Shown in pieces: positions 24,076 to 28,367 of a DNA stretch of 28,367 bases (positions are counted from its first letter, which is position 1; each line of letters starts with the position of its first letter). Location: positions 1 to 28,367 of the forward strand of contig JARRRL010000017.1 in NCBI GenBank assembly GCA_037380725.1, in the 5' to 3' direction. The notes under the pieces were generated by a model. It was given only the letters and a program-made list of their open reading frames with translations, was not told the origin of the DNA and did no database searches. The position numbers and the translations under genes were made by a program. This stretch comes from JARRRL01 sp037380725. GTDB taxonomy: Bacteria; Pseudomonadota; Gammaproteobacteria; Pseudomonadales; JANQJO01.

Positions 24076-25572
24076 ATGGCGCGAACGTCAATTAAGAAAG
24101 CCCTTCGGGCTTTAGAACAAAATATTCGACATACCGAAACGTATGAGGCGTGGCGCGCGCTGTCCCTGGAGCACGACCGACTCTCTGGCGCGGAAGACTG
24201 GAAGGAGGATGATAAATCCCCGTATTACGATTACAGTCTCATTCGAGTGCGTTTAAATGAGTTGCGGCAGGGTCGCGCGCGTAACGATGTGGAACAATTG
24301 GTTTTTAACCTGCATGAAGGGTTGCACGGTAATTTAGGAAATATAGCCAATATCAATTTGTATAATGTTGCCCGAGTGGGCACCAAGCAATTGGTGGTGG
24401 ACTATTTGCACGAAGTGTGTTCGGCGTTGGCGTACCTGTGTGACAATGATTTTCCCAGTTTTTCTTTTCAGCGTAAATTGGAGTTTTTTCGTGAAATGCG
24501 CTTGGCATTTGGGTGCAGTGCGCTCATGTTGAGCGGCGGGGCGGCCTTAGGCATGTTTCACATGGGGGTGATGAAAGCCTTGTGGGAACAACGTTTGTTG
24601 CCAACGGTGATGTCGGGCTCCAGTACGGGTTCCATCATGGCCGCCGTATTGGGGACGCGTACCGATCAAGAATTGGTGGATATTTTTGATCCGACGTATT
24701 TATACGTGGAAGCATTTCGCGTAGTCGGTTGGCGTGGTTTGATGAAAGGCAAGCCCTTGTTGAGAGGGGATCAATTGGAAACGTGTTTAGAGAAAAACGT
24801 TTTGGATCTTACTTTTGAAGAGGCGTATCGACGGACGGGGCGACACATTAATATACCGGTATCACCCGCTGATCCACATCAACAGGCTCGTGTGTTGAAC
24901 GCGAAGACGGCGCCGAACGTGCTCGTGAGAAAAGCGTCGTTGGCGTCCTGTGCGATTCCCGGTGTTTTCCCCTCGGTTACGCTGTGGGCGAAGAACATCC
25001 GTGGTGAAAAAGTACCGTATATCCCGAGTCGAAGATGGGTGGATGGTTCGATTAAAAATGATTTACCCGTGAGCCGTTTGGCGCGTTTGTATGGGGTCAA
25101 TCACACCATCGTCAGCCAAACCAACCCGCATGTGTTGCCGTTTATTTCCCGCCGGGAAGTGGAGGGCGGCATGGGGTATACGCTGCGTCGATGGGCAACC
25201 ATGAATTGGACCCAGAATGCCAGTTTTGTTTTGGATATACTGCGACAAAGTATTAAAAATAATGAGGTTGCGCTGCTGGTAGATAAAGCGCATTCGATCA
25301 TGTCTCAGCGCTATATTGGCGACATCAATTTGGTGCCACCCCGCATGCCGACGAATTTGATACGGGTTTTAAAAAACGCGACAACGAAAGAGGTGGCGGA
25401 TTTTATTCACTCTGGTGAACGCGCGACGTGGCCAAAAATTGAAATTATTCGCAACACGACAGAAATCAGTCGAACGTTTGAACGGTGTTGCCAAAAACTG
25501 GAAGAGCAAGAGCGGCGGCGTCTGCTATTGGGGGCCTTGCCGTCGGGGGGCGGTGAGCGGCGGGTGGACTAA
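24076..25572 (+). CDS. Patatin-like phospholipase with DUF3336 domain
   Basis: The 498-residue protein combines an N-terminal DUF3336 region (about 1-140) with a patatin serine-lipase domain. The oxyanion loop is SGGAALGM (153-160), the nucleophile Ser183 lies in GSSTG, and the catalytic Asp323 in WVDGS. A hydrolysis role on phospholipid or triacylglycerol esters is typical of the family; bacterial members with DUF3336 are little studied and resemble eukaryotic triacylglycerol lipases of the TGL3-5/SDP1 type. No signal peptide is seen, so it is probably cytoplasmic or membrane-associated. The ATG at 24076 is chosen for GGGAG eight bases upstream; an earlier frame start at 24016 lacks one. Its TAA overlaps by three bases the reverse-strand stop of the NotI-like gene. 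Confidence 0.92.
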   Translation: MARTSIKKALRALEQNIRHTETYEAWRALSLEHDRLSGAEDWKEDDKSPYYDYSLIRVRLNELRQGRARNDVEQLVFNLHEGLHGNLGNIANINLYNVARVGTKQLVVDYLHEVCSALAYLCDNDFPSFSFQRKLEFFREMRLAFGCSALMLSGGAALGMFHMGVMKALWEQRLLPTVMSGSSTGSIMAAVLGTRTDQELVDIFDPTYLYVEAFRVVGWRGLMKGKPLLRGDQLETCLEKNVLDLTFEEAYRRTGRHINIPVSPADPHQQARVLNAKTAPNVLVRKASLASCAIPGVFPSVTLWAKNIRGEKVPYIPSRRWVDGSIKNDLPVSRLARLYGVNHTIVSQTNPHVLPFISRREVEGGMGYTLRRWATMNWTQNASFVLDILRQSIKNNEVALLVDKAHSIMSQRYIGDINLVPPRMPTNLIRVLKNATTKEVADFIHSGERATWPKIEIIRNTTEISRTFERCCQKLEEQERRRLLLGALPSGGGERRVD

Positions 25573-26417
25573 TCCGAATCTACGGTGAAGCGTGTGGGGC
25601 GTTTTGCGCGTGGGCCGTTCAGTTTGTTTTGCAGTACTTCCACAATCTCGCTGGGTTCTGGCGGGGCGCCCTCACGCAGTGCGTTTTGCACTTCATCCCA
25701 TTCGGAGTACACCACGATGGGGGCTTGCATGCTGTACTGTGAATGGCATTTTACGATGGGGTACGTGAGCCAGGTGATTTCACTGTTTGAGGGTGTGGTC
25801 TGCGCGAAGGCGGGCAGGGCGTCAAAGAATTGCGTGTCCACAATCACAAAAAACTTTTTCCCCCAGCGTCGAAAGACGGGGACTTTTAATTGCAATTGAG
25901 GCACCAGTCTTTTTTGCGCGGAGGAGCGAAAGTCGGGCCTGCGGTCAGAGTTCGTGCGGTCGAGGTGCTGGTGTTGGAGGAAATGGTGCATCGGGCTTCG
26001 GATTTCACCCCCCGAAAAGTACACGGCTTGCACTTCAACGGCGGCAAAATCAACGATGCTGTCGTTTTTGATTTCACCTAACACGAAGTCAACTTTTCCG
26101 ATTTTTCTCAGCTTTTCGGGGTCTTTTTGGTCTTGAATTTTGAGAATACGGACTTCGGGAAACACAGCGAAATGGGCACCTGTGCCAAAAGCCAGTTTGG
26201 CAGCATCGTGAAAAATGCGGTTACCTTCTAAAAACCGAACGGGGCAAAGCGAGGCGGCTGTTTCCCCGTCTGACAGGCTGCATACGCCAATGGGATCGGA
26301 TTTGCTGGATTTGGTGCACGGCGAATGGCGAAACGGACAGTGTTTGCGTGAGCGATTGTTTTGTGCTTCTTCAGTCAGATTATCCACATCATAACCAAAA
26401 ATTTCTGAAATGATCAT
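25569..26417 (-). CDS. NotI-family type II restriction endonuclease
   Basis: The 282-residue protein resembles NotI in order and spacing of its key parts. Four cysteines, Cys27 (HCPF), Cys34, Cys46 (GVC) and Cys58 (CPVR), match the iron-binding four-cysteine site known in NotI. A PD-(D/E)XK nuclease core follows, with Asp110 (KVDFVLGEI) and the E-x-Q pair Glu128/Gln130 (AVEVQ), comparable to the NotI FDWTLAEV...LEIQ arrangement. It would make a double-strand cut at a specific site, perhaps a long GC-rich one as in NotI (GCGGCCGC); its own site is unknown. The start at 26417 has AGGA six bases upstream. It begins eight bases after the stop of the methyltransferase gene on the same strand, a classic restriction-modification pair. 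It is shorter than NotI (about 380 residues). Confidence 0.82.
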   Translation of the reverse strand: MIISEIFGYDVDNLTEEAQNNRSRKHCPFRHSPCTKSSKSDPIGVCSLSDGETAASLCPVRFLEGNRIFHDAAKLAFGTGAHFAVFPEVRILKIQDQKDPEKLRKIGKVDFVLGEIKNDSIVDFAAVEVQAVYFSGGEIRSPMHHFLQHQHLDRTNSDRRPDFRSSAQKRLVPQLQLKVPVFRRWGKKFFVIVDTQFFDALPAFAQTTPSNSEITWLTYPIVKCHSQYSMQAPIVVYSEWDEVQNALREGAPPEPSEIVEVLQNKLNGPRAKRPTRFTVDSD

Positions 26418-26425
26418 GCTGTTTC

Positions 26426-27601
26426 CTACGCGACGGCGGTGGTTTTGGTGGTTTTTTTGCTTGAGTTACCGCTGAACGCTTGCGTGGCCTGTTGGATGCA
26501 TTTGGCGATTTGACAACTCAGCAGTGGGGGCATCGCGTTGCCTACCTGGGTGTATTGTTCCGTTCGTGATCCGTGAAACTCAAATGAATCCGGGAACGAT
26601 TGTAATCGAGCGGCTTCTCGAACGGTAAGGCTGCGATCTTGATTGGGGTGGATGAACGCGCCCCAATGCAGATCACATTTTGTCAGTATCGTGGAGGCTA
26701 AGCCATGCCAAGCCAGGCGACCATATCGTTTGGTGTGATCGCATCGCCGGGCTTTTTGCATACCCCTCGGCAACAGATGAACTGGCACATCCCGCCAACT
26801 TCCACCGGGCGGGATGTGCCGCATGCGTTCCAGATTAATGGGGGCGAGACGCGGGGCAGCGTGATTTAACACATAAGGGGTGTGGCCGCGTAACATTTTT
26901 TGGTATGCCGATTTGGGTGACGTACGATAGGCAGCGTTGGGAGCCGCTTCGCCGTTGCGAAGAATGGGTAGATCGTATAGCGCGTCTTTGACGGTCACGA
27001 TTGGATGCATGGTAGTATTGTGAACGTCACTGTGAGTGACTTCTGGCCAGGAGATGGGGATGCCCCAGCGGTTCCCCAGAAAGACGACGCGACGCCGCTC
27101 TTGTGGAACACCGTATTCTTCGGCTTTCAGAATGCGATATTCAACGTGGTATCCCAGTTTGCGCAGTTGGTGCATGATGTCGTTCACGACTTTCCCTTCG
27201 CCGATGGACAGAATGCCCGTCACATTTTCCAAAACGACCCAACCGGGCATTAAACCGTTCACAATCCGTAAGTAATCGTTGAACAGAAGACTGCGTTTGT
27301 CGTGCAGACCGCGTTGATGATTGTAGACGCTGTAAGCTTGGCAGGGGGGACCGCCGATTAAGCAATCCAATTGACCTTTGGCTAATTGCGATGCCTTGAG
27401 GAATCGGCGTGCGGGTAAATGTTCGATCGGTCCATCCAGAAACTGTGTGGCGCGATGCGCGGCTTGGAATGTTTGTGCTGCGGCTTCGTTGGCGTCGTTG
27501 CCAACGAGAATATGGAAGCCCGCCTGTCTGAAGCCTTCAGACAACCCACCTGCACCACAAAAGAGGTCTATTGCTGTCCATTGGTTTATCGCGTGGTTCA
27601 T
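26426..27601 (-). CDS. DNA (cytosine-5-)-methyltransferase
   Basis: The enzyme methylates carbon 5 of cytosine in a specific DNA site using S-adenosylmethionine. The 391 residues carry the standard motifs in order: I (IDLFCGAGGLSEGF, 11-24), IV with catalytic Cys87 (GGPPCQAYS), VI (ENV, 125-127), VIII (QERRR, 167-171), IX (REAARLQSFPD, about 328-338) and X (QVGNAMPP, 352-359). The target-recognition region lies at about 220-320. Its immediate downstream partner is the NotI-like endonuclease, which it should protect against. GAGGT nine bases before the ATG supports the start. The tail is a lysine/threonine repeat (KKTTKTT). No controller gene is seen next to it. Confidence 0.95.
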   Translation of the reverse strand: MNHAINQWTAIDLFCGAGGLSEGFRQAGFHILVGNDANEAAAQTFQAAHRATQFLDGPIEHLPARRFLKASQLAKGQLDCLIGGPPCQAYSVYNHQRGLHDKRSLLFNDYLRIVNGLMPGWVVLENVTGILSIGEGKVVNDIMHQLRKLGYHVEYRILKAEEYGVPQERRRVVFLGNRWGIPISWPEVTHSDVHNTTMHPIVTVKDALYDLPILRNGEAAPNAAYRTSPKSAYQKMLRGHTPYVLNHAAPRLAPINLERMRHIPPGGSWRDVPVHLLPRGMQKARRCDHTKRYGRLAWHGLASTILTKCDLHWGAFIHPNQDRSLTVREAARLQSFPDSFEFHGSRTEQYTQVGNAMPPLLSCQIAKCIQQATQAFSGNSSKKTTKTTAVA

Positions 27602-27912
27602 GGCGCGCCTACCTCAGATTCAAGGCGAGTATGGGTGGAACTGAAGATTGTGTGTTTTTTATTCTGAATTTGAGCGTCTCATTATACCGTGTTTCACCGG
27701 CCTGGTCTGTGATGTTGGAAATTGATCTGTTTATAAATTTAAGGTGCTCGGTTTACAAAGTATAGGTGCTCTGTGCGCAGCTCATGAAGCAGTAGTGTAC
27801 GGACTGTTGATACCGGGTTCAGTTGTGTTTCAGGCGTTATGTGTTCTAGACTCCGTGAGTTTTAAGCTTTGTGTATTTTAAACTTCATGAGCTTCAATCG
27901 TAGAGGTAATGT
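27602..27912. other. Gene-free spacer between methyltransferase and ZntB-like gene
   Basis: This divergent intergenic region of 311 bases is fairly AT-rich. It contains the candidate -10 box above, a doubled AGGTGCTC (about 27751-27775), and the first 59 bases of the 154-bp direct repeat. No small gene is supported. Confidence 0.55.
27681..27686 (-). promoter_or_regulatory. Candidate -10 box of the restriction-modification operon
   Basis: Read on the minus strand this is a perfect TATAAT, 79 bases before the methyltransferase start. A convincing -35 box at 16-18 bases is lacking, so the promoter is tentative. Confidence 0.35.
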
Positions 27913-28007
27913 GTGCAAGGCTCCGATTCTGTTCTAACTCCTGTGTCTACCCGTCGCGTCGAAGCCGGTGTGCTGCACAGCATGTGTTTTCACTCCGGGC
28001 GTGCGGA
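27854..28007 (+). repeat. 154-bp direct repeat, copy 1
   Basis: These bases recur at 28214-28367 with a single difference (A27908 versus G28268). The offset is exactly 360 bases. The copy contains the ribosome site, start codon and first 32 codons of a ZntB-like gene. Confidence 0.97.
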
Positions 28008-28213
28008 GGGCGTGCGGAGCGCTGCTCATTTGCGCTTGCTGTGGAGCACATGAAAAAGGTGCGCCTGAAAAGCCAGCAGACCGGTTCATCGTGTGATTTT
28101 GTGTGGTTGCACGTTGAATGGGATCAAGCGGGCATGGTTGAATTACTGGTTGACATGGGTATAAGTGAAGCCGCTGTGGGTGCATTAACTGCAAGCAGTA
28201 CACGCCCGCGATA
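27913..28213 (+). pseudogene. 5' fragment of a CorA/ZntB-like transporter gene, frameshifted
   Basis: Translation from GTG 27913 (AGAGGT five bases upstream) gives MQGSDSVLTPVSTRRVEAGVLHSMCFHSGRAE. It then goes out of frame because GGGCGTGCGGA is present twice in tandem (27997-28007 and 28008-28018). Ignoring one copy, the frame continues as RCSFALAVEHMKKV..., and then FVWLHVEWDQAGMVELLVDMG and ALTASSTRPR. This last part resembles the N-terminal domain of CorA/ZntB divalent-cation transporters (W-H-LD...L.....AL...ETRPR). The reading stops making sense at 28214, where the sequence jumps back to DNA lying upstream of the start codon. It is a broken 5' piece of about 95 codons, without membrane helices, or an assembly artefact. 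Confidence 0.6.
27997..28018 (+). repeat. 11-bp tandem duplication (frameshifting)
   Basis: GGGCGTGCGGA occurs twice without a spacer. Removing one copy joins the two reading frames of the ZntB-like fragment. The window ends exactly at the end of the matching 11-mer in the second repeat copy. Confidence 0.9.
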
Positions 28214-28367
28214 CGTGAGTTTTAAGCTTTGTGTATTTTAAACTTCATGAGCTTCAATCGTAGAGGTGATGTGTGCAAGGCTCCGATTCTGTTCTAACTC
28301 CTGTGTCTACCCGTCGCGTCGAAGCCGGTGTGCTGCACAGCATGTGTTTTCACTCCGGGCGTGCGGA
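28214..28367 (+). repeat. 154-bp direct repeat, copy 2 (cut by window end)
   Basis: This is the second copy of 27854-28007, identical except for G28268, and it runs to the last base. The true repeat may continue beyond the window. Confidence 0.97.
28273..28367 (+). CDS. N-terminus of ZntB-like transporter, second copy (partial)
   Basis: A GTG with AGAGGT five bases upstream repeats the first 31 codons seen at 27913. The window ends before it is clear whether the 11-bp duplication is also present here. If it is not, this could be the intact gene, and the fragment at 27913 a leftover of a tandem duplication. Family assignment rests on the first copy. Confidence 0.45.
   Translation, partial: MQGSDSVLTPVSTRRVEAGVLHSMCFHSGRA

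Overview
The window looks like a whole contig from a gammaproteobacterium, probably a draft or metagenome assembly. It has two runs of N (2108-2150, 17318-17339), starts at position 1 in a repeat that recurs inside the window, and ends inside a second repeat. The flagellar and chemotaxis genes follow the Pseudomonas-type polar order flhA-flhF-fleN-fliA-cheY-cheZ-cheA-motC-motD-cheW-DUF2802, and their proteins are very Pseudomonas-like. This supports a free-swimming, polarly flagellated gammaproteobacterium. I do not commit to a genus.

Layout. 1-884: gene-free DNA with two direct copies of a 71-bp REP-like palindrome element and one inverted partial copy. 885-4323 (minus): a GT4 glycosyltransferase and gpsA, both cut by an assembly gap, then a GMP reductase/IMP dehydrogenase family gene. 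4578-17868 (plus): the flagellar/chemotaxis block, covering export gate FlhA, the polar placement and number regulators FlhF and FleN, sigma-28 FliA, the CheY/CheZ/CheA signalling core, the second stator MotC/MotD, two CheW adaptors and a DUF2802 membrane protein. cheB and parA, usual members of this cluster, are absent. 17996-19189: an exported rhodanese and, convergent with it, a YfaZ-family outer-membrane protein, separated by a perfect 16-bp hairpin. 19348-20259 (minus): a decayed unknown gene whose frame is broken at four A/T homopolymers. 20389-21792: a 76-aa flagellar rod-like protein and a SprA-related HExxH protein, behind a good sigma-54 promoter candidate. 22047-25572: an acyl-CoA dehydrogenase of the long DmdC-like type and a DUF3336/patatin phospholipase. 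25569-27601 (minus): a type II restriction-modification pair with a C5 methyltransferase and a NotI-family endonuclease carrying four cysteines. 27854-28367: a 360-bp-period duplication of the 5' end of a CorA/ZntB-like transporter gene, whose first copy is frameshifted by an 11-bp tandem duplication.

How it works together. FlhA and sigma-28 build the flagellum, FlhF and FleN set where and how many, CheA-CheW phosphorylates CheY, CheZ removes the phosphate, and MotCD supplies a stator. The rod-like/metalloprotease pair is probably a further member of the flagellar regulon. A recurrent oddity is the number of short tandem duplications (6-24 bp) in linkers and intergenic DNA, in at least ten places.
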